This document shows, piece after piece, positions 33,223 through 44,218 of a stretch of 64,000 nucleotides of DNA. Within the stretch, counting starts at the first letter, position 1. Each line of letters starts with the position of its first letter. The notes below the pieces were generated by a model, which saw only the letters and a list, made by a program, of their open reading frames with translations, did not search any database and had not been told where the DNA came from. The position numbers and the translations under genes are program-made. Source of the DNA: Muntiacus reevesi (taxonomy: Eukaryota > Chordata > Mammalia > Artiodactyla > Cervidae); NCBI RefSeq assembly GCF_963930625.1, contig NC_089249.1, positions 126,078,480-126,142,479 of the forward strand. The letters are read 5' to 3'.

Positions 33223-33396
33223 ACCACAGATAAATATAAGAGTCAGTGTGCATTCTGGAACTACTTACCTGACACCATGAACGGCAGCTGGTCTTCAGAG
33301 GGCTGTGAGCTGACATACTCGAATGACACCCACACCTCGTGCCGCTGTAACCACCTGACACATTTTGCAATTTTGATGTCTTCTAGTTCTTCTATT
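33223..33396 (+). CDS. ADGRL4 coding exon: GPS autoproteolysis motif
   Basis: Acceptor tttttcag (AG 33221-33222), donor gtaaga (33397); 174 bp, 58 codons, phase 0 to 0. It carries the full GPS signature: CAFWNY, GSWSSEGCEL, THTSCRCNHLTHFAILM, with four cysteines and two tryptophans. Cleavage between L and T of HLT splits the receptor into two noncovalently joined fragments and exposes the tethered agonist starting THFAILM. Sequons NGS and NDT are present. The stretch after it reads SSSSSI, where I recall SSGPSI in the human protein. Confidence 0.96.
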
Positions 33397-34636
33397 GTAA
33401 GACAGTTTCCCACTTCATATTTCTAAATCTGTCTTTGCTTTTTTCTTGTTTCTTATGTTGTTCAAGAGAATAATTAATTTTTGTATGTTCCTTGGATGTA
33501 AATAGCATATTTAATTAATTGATATGATCTCAGCATTACCTTTTTAGTCTTTCTTTTCATACCTGCGTTCTATGACATATCTAATTTAAATCTTTGTTTT
33601 TAGTGTAAGACTTACCAGTCTATAATAGCTAGTAGATTGTATATCAGATTTCTATCCAGACTTTAGTTTTTAATGCTGCTTTTAGGAACCATTTGTACAT
33701 TTTAAAGGATCATGAACTTTAAGGACTTTTGCCTTTGTAATGAAAGTTTATTTTTACTGGTGACAGATTCATTTAAATCTCTGATAGCTGGTCAATAAGT
33801 GTTAGCACACTTGTAACAAATACAATTTTTTAATAATGTAGAATGCCTCAGATTTTTAAACATGAAAAATCTCTCTAAAGTGAAAAGCTTCAGATTATGT
33901 ATTTTACATCATAATATATTGCTTTTACATATAATTTTTTTATTTTGTATTTTGTAATCTTTAGATTGCAGTCTCATTTCTATACAAAACTTAGAATTCA
34001 CCAAATACTTATTGTGACTAAATAAATCTGCCTAACCATAATGTCAGTGATAAAGTTTTTTTTTTTTTTTCTGAATGAAACATGATTTTTTTCCTGAATG
34101 TTAAATAAGATGCCTGTGGTATGTATATAAAACCGTCTGGTTAGAGTGAAACCAAACTTTACCATTTCAAAGTCTCTCACCTGTACTATTTTGTTATTCT
34201 ATTTATGCAGCTTTTCTGATACCTTTATTTAATGTGTTTAAATGAACTACTGCATAGAAATAAGACTTATTCTTGCCACTGATAAATCTGCTTTAATTAG
34301 CCATTTTCACATTACAATAATGAATTGCCTTTCTAATATCAAGAAACCAATGGTGATAACATTGTTAAACCATATACTAATATATACTATGCTTAGGAAA
34401 AAAATCACTAATTACAGAACTGTTAAAGTGCTATGTGATTTATATCAGATTTCTGTGAATATTAAGCATATTCAGAAGTACAAAGTTTTCTCATCTAAAT
34501 GCACATTTGTATTTTTACATTTTAGGAACAGTTTGATTAATGTTTCACCGAAAAAGAAAGTTCATTATATGTTGTAGTTCCTTTGACAAGGTACTGAGTT
34601 AAGTCTCTTAACAGCTGTATTATTATTTTCCCTTAG
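33397..34636. other. ADGRL4 intron, no recognised feature
   Basis: AT-rich intron with a 14-T run at 34058-34071. No repeat I can name; it ends at acceptor cccttag. Confidence 0.5.
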
Positions 34637-34840
34637 GGTATTAAAGATTATAATATTCTTACAAGGATCACTCAACTAGGAATAATTATTTCACTGATTT
34701 GCCTTGCCCTATGCATTTTTACCTTCTGGTTCTTCAGTGAAATTCAAAGCACGAGGACAACAATTCACAAAAATCTCTGCTGTAGCCTATTCCTTGCTGA
34801 ACTTGTTTTTCTTGTTGGGATAAATACAAATACTAATAAG
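34637..34840 (+). CDS. ADGRL4 coding exon: TM1 and TM2
   Basis: Acceptor cccttag (AG 34635-34636), donor gtatgt (34841); 204 bp, 68 codons, phase 0 to 0. Starts GIKDYNILTRITQLG. The first helix is GIIISLICLALCIFTFWFF, the intracellular loop EIQSTRTTIHKNLC, and the second helix CCSLFLAELVFLVGI. This is the secretin-like (class B2) seven-helix domain typical of adhesion GPCRs, located in the plasma membrane. Confidence 0.96.
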
Positions 34841-35451
34841 GTATGTAGATCTCTCTTACTGTCTGCTTTATAAATTTTTACTTTCCTAAATATATATGTA
34901 ATAGAAACATGGATTGGAATTAAGGGCTTGGTGGAGCAAGCACACTATATACTTTATTCTTAATGCTTTTCTAAGTTTGAGAACGCTAACATATATTAGC
35001 AACTTGCTGATTAATTCCGTTAACCACAGTGGCCTTCATGATGAACTGTAAAAAGAAATAGCCTTGTTTTGGTTTTATTTGTTTGTTTCTACATGGCCAT
35101 TAAACAAAAGTAGAGGGGAGAAAGATGGTTGAAAACAATGTTTATCGTATGACAGGGGCAGAACACAAAAGTGGCTAGTACTCATAGGGTGAAATTTGAT
35201 AAATTAGCTCAGCCTAGTAACTGCACTTTTGTAATGACCATCTTCCACCATTATTGATCTAGATCCTTATCAAATATCTCCCATATTGATTTAGACTGGG
35301 TCATCCTAAGGTGGGATTAAACAAGCAATAACTTTGTTAGGTGAAATGACTCTGAGAGAAGATGGGAAGAGAGAGACATGGAGAGCCATCAGATCAAGAT
35401 GCAGGTCTGAGCCTGAGTGAAGAAGGAAAGAAGGAAGAGAGGAGAAGTGAT
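34841..35451. other. ADGRL4 intron, no recognised feature
   Basis: No exon or named repeat. The stretch 35380-35450 is purine-rich (gaagaaggaaag type). Confidence 0.45.
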
Positions 35452-35461
35452 AGAAGCACTT

Positions 35462-35689
35462 CAGGTTTCCTGGGTGGTGCTAGTGGTAAAGAATCCACCT
35501 GACAATGCAGGATATGTAAGAAATTCAGGTTCGATCCCTGGGTCAGAAGGATCCCCTGGAGGAGACGGTATGGAAACCCACTCCAGTATTCTTGCCTGGA
35601 GAATCCAACGGACAGAGGAACCTGGCGGGTTATAGTCCACGGGGTCACAGATAGCTGGACACAACTGAAGTGACTTACCACACATGCAC
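35462..35689 (+). mobile_element. Bov-tA SINE
   Basis: Plus-strand copy from 'caggtttcctgggtggtgct' to 'gtgacttaccacacatgc'. Flanks agaagcactt (35452-35461) and agaaacactt (35690-35699) are a 10-bp duplication with one mismatch. Confidence 0.9.
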
Positions 35690-35821
35690 AGAAACACTTT
35701 ACAAGCTGAGGAAAGCTCAGCTTGCCTATGAAGTAGTCCTTTCAGAAGATCCTCAACCAAAGTCACATGGCAAGTCTCTCAAGAACAGTAATGTCTTGCT
35801 GTGCTCAGTCAGTGGCTGTCA

Positions 35822-36109
35822 GCAGTCAATCCTAAAGGAAATCAACCCTGAATATTCATTGAAAGGACCGATTCAGAAGGTGAAGCCCCAATGCTTGGGC
35901 CACCTGATGTGAAGAGCCAACTCATTAAAGAGACTCTGATGCTGGGAAAGATTGACAGCAAAAGGAGAAGGGGGCGGCAGAGGGCGAGATGCTTGGATGG
36001 CATCACCGACTCAATAGATAGGAATTTGAGCAAACTCTGGGAAATAGTAAAGGAAAGGGAAGCCTAACATGCTGCAATCCTTGGGGTCTCACCAAGACTG
36101 ACATGACTT
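35822..36109 (+). mobile_element. BovB LINE 3' end, older copy
   Basis: Plus-strand BovB 3' words 'tcctaaaggaaatcaaccct', 'gatgctgggaaagattgac', 'ggatggcatcaccgactcaa'. It is interrupted at gacatgactt (36100-36109); its tail resumes at 36693-36715 ('agtgagtgaacagcaac'). Confidence 0.87.
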
Positions 36110-36682
36110 CAGTTCAGTTCAGTCGTTCAGTCATGTTCGACTCTTTGCGACCCAATGAACCTCAGCACGCCAGGCCTCCCTGTCCATCACCAACTCCTGG
36201 AGTCCACCCAAACCCATGTCCACCGAATCGGTGATGCCATCCAACCATCCCATCGTCTTTCGTCCCCTTCTCCTCCTGCCCTCAATCTTTCCCAGCATCA
36301 GGGTCTTTTCAAATGAGTCAGTTCTTCACATCAGGTGGCCAAAGTATTGGAGTTTCAGTTTGAACATCAGTCCTTCTAATGAACACTGATCTCCTTCAGG
36401 ATGGACTGGTTGGATCTCCTTGCAGTCCAAGGGACTCTCAAGAGTCTTCTCCAGCACCACAGTTCAAAAGCATCAATTCTTCTGCACTCAGCTTTCTTTA
36501 CAGTCCAACTCTCACATCCATACATGACCACTGGAAAAACCATAACCTTGACTAGATGGACCTTTGTTGGCAAAGTAATGTCTCTGCTTTTTAATATGCT
36601 GTCTAGGTTGTTCATAACTTTCCTTCCAAGGAGTAAGCATCTTTTAATTCCACTGCTGCAGTCACCATCTCCAGTGATTTGG
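36110..36682 (-). mobile_element. 5'-truncated BovB inserted tail-to-tail
   Basis: Minus-strand BovB from tail 'cagttcagttcagtcgttca' to the region coding QITGDGDCSSGIKRCLLLGR. A perfect 10-bp duplication gacatgactt at 36100-36109 and 36683-36692 proves insertion into the BovB tail at left. It is better preserved than its host. Confidence 0.93.
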
Positions 36683-36715
36683 GACATGACTTAGTGAGTG
36701 AACAGCAACAACAGC

Positions 36716-37303
36716 AGCCATTGGAAATCGTGAGCACATCAGTGGCTTTCCTATGCAGCTGCTGCAGCCCACCCTGCACTGCAGCTGGAGACCAGAGAAA
36801 TTCATCAACATGGCCAGAGAACCTTCAATTGCCTCCATATTTCCATTCTTTTTAGTGATCTTCCAAGTAGTGGAGATAACCAGCAGTTATCAAGGTTTTC
36901 TCTGAAGTAGATGCCACAAAGCACCTATTTAATATAATATATACTAAATTGTAAACTCTATATCTGTTTTTATTTGTTTTGCAATGGTATTTATAACATC
37001 ATTCATTTTTGTATATTCCCACTATCCTCCAATGCATAATTCGCCTGTCTTCATCCCATCGTTATCCTCATCACAAAACTATTTTTTTCAGTCTTTATTT
37101 TTTACATTTCAGCTGTCAAATTCTCCCCATTTTCAAGCCATATTTCAAATTTCACTTCTTCACTAAAGTGGTTCCCAGATTTTAATCACCATCCCCAACC
37201 TTATATAGTGATCTCAAATATATTTCAGTAGGTAATCTCTTTATGGTTGAATTATACTCTATTAAGTGTAGTAAGTATCTAAATATTATGTTATCTCACC
37301 AGT
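36716..37303. other. ADGRL4 intron, no recognised feature
   Basis: Begins with a slightly GC-rich stretch (36720-36830), then AT-rich. No repeat named. Confidence 0.45.
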
Positions 37304-37308
37304 AATTG

Positions 37309-37525
37309 GGTTGTGTGTGTGTGTTAGTCACTCAGTCGTGTCCGACTCTTTGTGACCCCATAGACTGTAGCCCACCAGGCTCCTCTGTTCATGGAATTCT
37401 CCAGGCAAGAATACTGGAGTGGGTTGCCATTTCCTTCTCCAAGGGATCTTCCCGACCCAGGCATCAAACCTGGGTCTTCTGCATTACGGGCAGATTCTTT
37501 ACCATCAGAGCCACCATGGAGGCCC
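37309..37525 (-). mobile_element. Bov-tA SINE with (TG)n tail
   Basis: Minus-strand copy, well preserved ('gtcactcagtcgtgtccgac'), preceded by a (TG)n run at 37310-37323. Aattgggtt/aattgtgtt words at 37304 and 37526 may be the duplication. Confidence 0.88.
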
Positions 37526-37535
37526 AATTGTGTTA

Positions 37536-38150
37536 GTTCTGTTAATACAGAAATATATAACTGCTTCATTTGTTATTTCTAACTGTCGTTCTAAGTGTGA
37601 AGTCAGTACTGATAGATAACATTGTACTGAAATCCATCTCAAATTTAATCTTGTAACTTAAAGTGAATATATAGTGGATATTTTTGTAAAATATATCGTC
37701 ATATATTCATATATTTTATAAATTCAGTACTCTCTCTTACTTATTATGTTTTGTTTAACATAGTGTTAGCAGTAATTTTCATTCTTTGAGCACAATTAAA
37801 ATAAAGACATCTGCAAAACAGAAATCAGCTCAAATCATAACATAGTCACTGAGATAATCATGGTTGCATGTGACCAGTCCACAGTTTATCACATAAGTGT
37901 ATAAAAAGTATAAATCTCTGGACAAGACTAGCAACTTAATTCTATTACAGGACTGATGAGTGTTGCACATTGATGAAGCACAGTTCTTTTAAATCAGGTA
38001 CAATTGAAAAACTTGACATTTGACAAGGATATTTTACTATGATCAAGCATTATATAAAATGGTATAATTCATAGAGAAAGTCAAGATTTTATGTTACAAT
38101 AATGTTAAAATAAGCATTGTTTATGGTTTCACTCTTTCTTTGTTGTCTAG
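37536..38150. other. ADGRL4 intron, no recognised feature
   Basis: AT-rich; ends at acceptor gtctag. Confidence 0.45.
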
Positions 38151-38371
38151 CTCTTCTGTTCCATCGTTGCTGGGCTACTGCACTACTTCTTTTTAGCTGC
38201 CTTTGCATGGATGTGCATTGAAGGCATCCACCTCTATCTCATTGTTGTAGGAGTCATCTATAACAAAGGATTTTTGCACAAGAATTTTTATATCTTTGGC
38301 TATCTCAGCCCAGCTGTGGTAGTTGGATTTTCAGCATCATTAGGATATAGATATTATGGCACCACCAAAGT
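38151..38371 (+). CDS. ADGRL4 coding exon: TM3 and TM4
   Basis: Acceptor tgtctag (AG 38149-38150), donor gtaagt (38372); 221 bp, phase 0 in and 2 out. TM3 reads LFCSIVAGLLHYFFLAAFAWMCIEGIHLYL, with the conserved cysteine that pairs with extracellular loop 2 and the WMCIEGIHLY motif of adhesion receptors. TM4 is YIFGYLSPAVVVGFSASLGY. It ends YYGTTKV with the valine codon split over the junction. Confidence 0.96.
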
Positions 38372-38500
38372 GTAAGTTAAGATGTTCTCATAAATATTTG
38401 ATATGCAATTCTGATTAAGCTGTGTATATCATTGAAACTTTTGCTTTGTCGAAGTACATACAAACATAAGTATAGATTTTATCTCTTATTTCCTTTACAG

Positions 38501-38567
38501 ATGTTGGCTTAGCACAGAAAACAACTTTATCTGGAGTTTTATAGGACCAGCCTGTCTAATCATTCTT
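38501..38567 (+). CDS. ADGRL4 coding exon: extracellular loop 2 and start of TM5
   Basis: Acceptor tttacag (AG 38499-38500), donor gtaagt (38568); 67 bp, phase 2 in and 0 out. Reads CWLSTENNFIWSFIGPACLIIL. The CWLS cysteine is the partner of the TM3 cysteine. The 129-bp intron before it is short. The rest of TM5, expected to start VNLLAFG, is not found downstream in the window. Confidence 0.95.
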
Positions 38568-41166
38568 GTAAGTATATTTTAAAATTGTGGTTAGAATTCG
38601 GAAAAGTATTGATTTAAAAGTGCTTAAAATTCTCAGCAATCAGTCATTACTTTGAGAGAAAAAATTATTTAGAGCACTTTACAATAAATCATTTATTAAC
38701 ACTATACATATTGCTTCACTAATAAGGAAAAAATGTGCACCCTAAACTCAGCGCTGTTACAGTTCACTCGCACCTCTTGGGAGGATATATTTTTGCATTA
38801 CTTGTAAGAAAAGCATTTTTCACTTATCGGTAGTATCTCAGCATACTTCAGTACTGAGAGTGTGCCAACCAGCTGATAATCTGGCATTTCAGATGTTTAC
38901 GTTATTTAATCTTTTATCAGTGATCAGTGATCTTTGAAGATTAGACTGTCATCTTTATAGTTTTATCATCCTTATGTACCCTGTCATCACGAAAGTGATT
39001 TCAAGCTAAATTGCAACATCAGAGACAAGAACCCACTATTTCCCATGAGCAGACAACTCATATATTGATAGCCCTATTTCAGTTGGGAAGAGGGCTTTTA
39101 ATTCTTATTGGAAGTGGTTTCAAACCTACAAATTTGGCAGGTGTTATATGTTCCATTCTAAATAAAGACATTTTTATATGTCTCCAGAGCATTTCTAAGT
39201 GCCGTTAAGTTTTCAAAGCCATTCGGAATATAATAGTCTGTCAGTGAATCTGGGAGGTCTGACAATGCTCTACAATAGAATGAATTGTTAATGGGGGAGT
39301 TGTGACAATATTTTGGACAACTTTGTCTCATATGTTTTGACCATAAGTTAGGTATCTTTTTGAATTTTTTTCCCCTCAGTCTTTTCCCATGTGTTTTTAT
39401 GGTTGTGAGGAAGCTGCTAAATGGAAAAAGACTTGAAATGCAAAGCAGAGGATTTTCATCAAGGTTTATTTTTTAATGGCATGAGTGAAAGTGCATTTAG
39501 AGACTGTATATTTCCTAAGCATTGCAGAAAAATTGCTTATAATTCTGACAGTGAATCTAGCAGTAGAAAAAGAAATCATTGGCAAGATTTCAGCTAAAAC
39601 AGTTTCAGAGTAAATTTAGAATTGCAAAATTTTCAACTATGTGATAATATAGGTTGAATATGTCCCATCCATGTATTTTCATGTGTTTCCCTGATATGGG
39701 TATTTTGTGTGTAGGCCCTGTCTATATATTCTTTTTGTACTTATTCCTTCTCTACAGAGTGAACCGTCTCTGATACTGTTTTGTACAAGTTAGAGTTCTG
39801 TGGATCACTGATCCTTAGAGTTTAGAGGAGCTTAGTAGGCTGGAATTTTCTGAAACCAGGACAAAATAGCAAGCATACTTTTCTAAAGTAAGAAACGGAA
39901 AGTTTTCCCTGAAATTATTTTTTACTCTTGCTGCTATAAGGGGAGAGATAACTTTGGATTCTCTTGTGGTAAGATGGACAGACTTTAGAAAGGATATCCA
40001 AAAATGAGTCCTCTAAACTTTCCTAGGAACCTAAATGAACAGGGTCACACTGTCCTAGTCTGAAATCAGTGAACCAATGTTTCTTCCATACAGTCTCTGT
40101 GTATTAATCATTCCATTTAACTAGAGGTTCAGCTATTTAAGAAATGGATAAGGCCCCTTAGTTTTACTCTAAAACTGAATACTGTTTATCTTTTATGTAT
40201 ATTTAAAACAGCAGAAATCCTTTAATTATTGAATGAAAATGAATTCCTTTACCCTAGTTATATCACTTTCTGTCCTAATGCTGGCATATTATTATGAAGC
40301 AGTATGATACATTAAGTAAAACTTTTCCTATTGTCCAGAAATAGTATTGAGTTCAATGAGTAAAAGAAGTATTGAGCACCAGATATTTAAAAAAGAGCCA
40401 CCAATAATTTGGACCTGATACTTTCCAGGAGTCTTACAAAGAGACAGTAGGACCAGCTATAACCCAGTAAGGAGATTTGAGAGGTGGTGGGAGTGAAAGA
40501 GTCATGACTTGGAATTAGGAGTCCTTGGCCTGTAAGGGAGTGCATTGTTCTTTGTGTAAAGATTTTCCTTACCTTACCAGTGGAAAAAAATAAGTGCTCC
40601 CCCTAGTTCTTCTTGAAGACGAGTTGTAGAGGAGTACTGCAAAAGGTCTATAGGCAATGGAATTGGAAATAGTAAAATAGTAAAAACTCTCATCCTGATC
40701 CCAGATTGAATGCCAGGGGAATTTTTATGTCTCCTTGATATGCAAGAGGATAGTATGAACAGTTTTTATGACAACTTGACATATGTCCCCTGACTTTGGG
40801 TCAAGGGTGAACATAGAACATAGAGTTGCTTTTAGTTCCCTGCAGACTGCATGGTTATTGTCCATTCCCTTGACAGCAGGGAGGAAAAGGATTATTATAG
40901 AGTGTGCCTGGGAATTAAATGATGGGGGTAACACACAAAGGTCTCAGCTGTCTTATAGGTACAGAATACTTAGACAAGGGAAAGTTGTAGGGTGCACAGA
41001 AGGTTGTTGGGTCGAGTGAGGTTACACACAACAAGAGAATAGGTTGAGGACAGGGATGTTGAATAGTAGCGTGGCTAGCGCTCTCTGAAAATAGGAGTTA
41101 AGATAGAAATAAAACACTATAAACATTCGGATCAAGCTTACCATCTAAGTGGAGGCCAACACATAA
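38568..41166. other. ADGRL4 intron, no recognised feature
   Basis: About 2.6 kb, repeat-poor. I searched for the next ADGRL4 exon (TM5 remainder to TM7) and saw no matching frame here. Short open frames at 39011 and 40783 lack splice context. Confidence 0.45.
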
Positions 41167-41176
41167 ACCAAGATTA

Positions 41177-41383
41177 TTGTTGAATCGCTAAGTCATGTCC
41201 AATTCTTTTGCGACTCCATGGACTGTAGCCCCTCAGGCTCCTCTGTCCATGGTATTTCCCAGGCTAGAATACTGGAGTGGGTTGCCATTTCCTCCTCCAG
41301 GGGATCTTCCTGACCCAGGCATCAGACCAGTGTCTCCTGCATTAGCAGGCATATTCTTTACCCCTGAGCCACAGGGGAAGCAC
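41177..41383 (-). mobile_element. Bov-tA SINE
   Basis: Minus-strand copy 'gaatcgctaagtcatgtcca' to 'ctgagccacaggggaagc'. Flanks accaagatta (41167-41176) and accaagacta (41384-41393) are a 10-bp duplication with one mismatch. Confidence 0.9.
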
Positions 41384-41393
41384 ACCAAGACTA

Positions 41394-42199
41394 CCAGCAG
41401 TAATAAGAACCAAACTAAACCAAAGCCATGCCATGAAGTGCTCTCTATCACCAAGAGCTGATCAAACCGTTCTAGCCCCCTGCAGCGGAGGAGCTGTGCT
41501 TTATGAATGGAGGAACACATCCTAGAACCAACCATGCCGCTCCAACAGTCATCTACACAGAAATACTGAATTGAAAATTATCACCCTGTGTTGGAGCATA
41601 TTCTGGTAGGAAAGGATGCCAAGCCATATCATTAAGTTCACTGTCTTAATTGAGTGATCTGGGCGTGATGGGGAAACAAAGGAAATAAAAGAATTATGCT
41701 CCGTCCACTATAGTATCAGTGAGGAGAAAGTAAGTTGGAACAAATGCAAAGCGTAACATATAATTAAATATAAGTGATAACTGGTGAGATCTGAGAGACA
41801 TCAACATGGGCTGGACCACATCAGTGAGATGAGAAACTCATTTGTGGATGGGGTGAGAAACAATCTACTCTACATACACTGGATTCTTAGTGTGAACTTA
41901 AGAGTCTCCTAAGCAGCCCTGTAAGCTTGCCAGGTTCCTTCTGAAGGAAAACAAAGGGCACAGACAAAATAGTTGCTATTGTAAATAAGGAATCCCAGAA
42001 ATCACAAAATTATCATGTTATTAAAAATATTCAAAAATCATATTTTCATAGATACATCACTCCTTAAGTCTATGTGTCACTAATTGTTTATCAACTTTCC
42101 CACCCTGAACTTATCCATTTCTTATGTACTTTCATAATCAGACATTTGTTATCATGTTGAATTATAGTATTAATAACAATAATAGGAATTTTAAATTTA
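41394..42199. other. Intronic sequence without recognised feature
   Basis: No exon or named repeat. The first 200 bp are a little GC-richer than average. Confidence 0.4.
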
Positions 42200-42390
42200 C
42201 AATTTATTGAGCAGCTACTAATTTTAAAAAGACAGCTAATATTTCACTGTTCAGAGTCCTTAAATCATCCATCCACATTGTTACTGTCCCATTTTATAGT
42301 TAATGAAAATTAGAATTTGATTCAAATTGCTAAGTGATTGGCCCCAAGACACTACAAATAAATGAGGCTAGAACTTGAAACTAGTTCTGT
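42200..42390 (+). repeat. MIR SINE
   Basis: MIR order: 'tttattgagcagctactaat', 'tactgtcccattttatagtt', 'ctaagtgattggccccaaga', 'gaggctagaacttgaaacta'. Confidence 0.6.
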
Positions 42391-42569
42391 ATTAATTAAA
42401 GCTCAGCTTTTCATTTTAACTTGCCACTTTTGCAATTGCCTTCTAATCTGACATTCTGATGGCATTCTGTCCCATTTCATTTTAATCTATTCATAATCAG
42501 CTGCCCCAAACTCAGCTCACATAGTGGGAACTATTAATAAGAAAAATAAGAACATTAATATTAAGCTCT

Positions 42570-42795
42570 TTTATTCCTGGTAATAAGTGTTAGTGTATTT
42601 AATCTAATCCTTCAACAACTCAAAAATGTATATGTACATTTTTGTACATATACAAATGTATATGTACATTGTGATGTATTTTATTTTCAAGTTGGAGAAA
42701 TTGACGTATACAGTGGTTACACAATTGGCCCCAAAGCCACTAAGTACATAAAGCAGGAACTCGGGTTCATGAGTTTGAATCCATGTCCTACTTTC
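42570..42795 (+). repeat. MIR SINE with internal palindromic AT/GT insertion
   Basis: MIR words 'aatctaatccttcaacaact', 'gttggagaaattgacg', 'acaattggccccaaagccac', 'gggttcatgagtttgaatcc' flank a short palindromic stretch 42626-42670 made of repeated atgtatatgtacat words. Confidence 0.5.
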
Positions 42796-42839
42796 TTCAT
42801 CTCAGTGCCAATGGTTTCCCTTGACCTATAGTTCAAATA

Positions 42840-43061
42840 GGGCTTCCCTGTGGCTCAGCAGTAAAGAATCTGCCAGCAATGCAGGAGACATGGGTTTGAT
42901 CCCTGGATTGGAAAGATCCCCTGGAGAAGGAAGTGGCAACCCACTCCAGTATTCTTGCTTGAGAAATCCAATGGACAGAGTAGAGTAACCTGGTGGGCTA
43001 CAGTCCATGGGGTTGCAGAAGAGTTGGACATGACTTTAGCAACTAAACCACCACCACATGT
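42840..43061 (+). mobile_element. Bov-tA SINE
   Basis: Plus-strand copy 'ggcttccctgtggctcagca' to 'aactaaaccaccaccaca'. Exact 8-bp duplication ttcaaata at 42832-42839 and 43062-43069. Confidence 0.91.
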
Positions 43062-43069
43062 TTCAAATA

Positions 43070-44005
43070 CCATAGACTGGTATATAGAGTTAGTAATTTA
43101 GCTGAGCCCTGTCTATTTTCAGTCCTTTTTTACACTTCTTGTCTCCACTAAACAACTCTTATAAAAACATTATCCTCTTTAGAATACTTACTGCTCCTTG
43201 GATATTTCCTTGATTCTTTTCAGTCAATAATCCTGCCGCCTTGTGATGCCTGAAATCAACATGATCCTTTCTTCAACATGATCCCACAGAACTTTGATTT
43301 AAATCAAATCAAAAGAGTACTTTTAATGCTTTGTTTGGTTTCACCTGGTAACTTTCTCTGTCCATTACACTCCTCATCTCCAACGTCCAAACACCCAAAG
43401 AGCTGTGAGTCTCTTGGTTCACTAACCATAACTTGTTCAATAATCAGTGCCACTGGTTGCATGACCTTAGGGACCACAGCCCAGTGAGTTGCAAATGAAT
43501 TCTCTACAGAGCAACATTCACAATACATTCTATGCATGAGCAGACTCTACACTGTAAAACTATCAGCCCTCTCTTTGGTTACTCCAGAACACAGAAGGTA
43601 GGAAGTCCTTAATAATTATCTGTTTTAATTGATTCAGTAGTAAAGACCATGACAATAAAAGAGGCAGGAAGAAACATCCGGTGAGCTTTCTTAAGACATC
43701 ACTGTTTTATGTTCTGGATTCCTGAAATGTAAAATGAAGATAATTATGGTCAGTCCAACACAAAAAGATACAATAAATACCAAACAATTTTTTAGAAAAA
43801 AAAAGTATATAGTCTTTCAAACTTAAAACAGTAAAATACACAATAATTTGGAGGACAATCTTGGTTTTCTTAGCTTTACCTTTTGTATTAAAAATTAAAT
43901 TAAAACTCTGATTTTAAAACCATCATTAGCACAACAAAAATTTGTATGTACAGAATGTATGTTTGGCCAATATAGTGTGTGTGTGTGTGTGTATATACAT
44001 ATACA
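43070..44005. other. Intronic sequence without recognised feature
   Basis: No exon or named repeat. A (TG)n run lies at about 43975-43992, just before the next SINE. Confidence 0.45.
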
Positions 44006-44007
44006 TA

Positions 44008-44218
44008 AGCATGTGAAAGTGAAACTTGTCTCTGACTCTTTGCAACCCCATGGACTATAGCCCACCAGGCTCCTCTGTCCATGGAATTCTCCAGGCAAGA
44101 ATACTGGTTGGAGTGGATTGCCATGCACTTCTCCAGGGGATCTTCCTGACCCAGAAATCAAACTTGGCTTTCCTGCATTTCAGGCAAATTCCATACTGTC
44201 TGAGTCACGAGGGAAGCC
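44008..44218 (-). mobile_element. Bov-tA SINE
   Basis: Minus-strand copy from 'catgtgaaagtgaaacttg' to 'gagtcacgagggaagccc', with a 4-base 'ggtt' insertion at about 44106. Target-site repeats unclear in the AT-rich flank. Confidence 0.86.

Larger units (their letters stand above)
6543..38567 (+). other. Visible part of ADGRL4 (ELTD1): ten exons, adhesion GPCR
   Basis: The exons join in phase as 6543-6695, 19433-19503, 20289-20468, 20573-20756, 22457-22573, 26209-26411, 33223-33396, 34637-34840, 38151-38371 and 38501-38567. They give about 524 codons without a stop. Domain order is EGF-like, GAIN with GPS, then TM1 to the start of TM5. ADGRL4 is an orphan adhesion GPCR of vascular endothelium, autoproteolysed at the GPS into an extracellular fragment and a seven-helix fragment. 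The N-terminal signal/EGF1 exons and the TM5-TM7/C-terminal exons are outside the window or not found. All splice sites are AG/GT and no exon is broken, so the gene looks functional. Identity is assigned from remembered ADGRL4 protein sequence, which matches through all ten exons. Confidence 0.95.
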
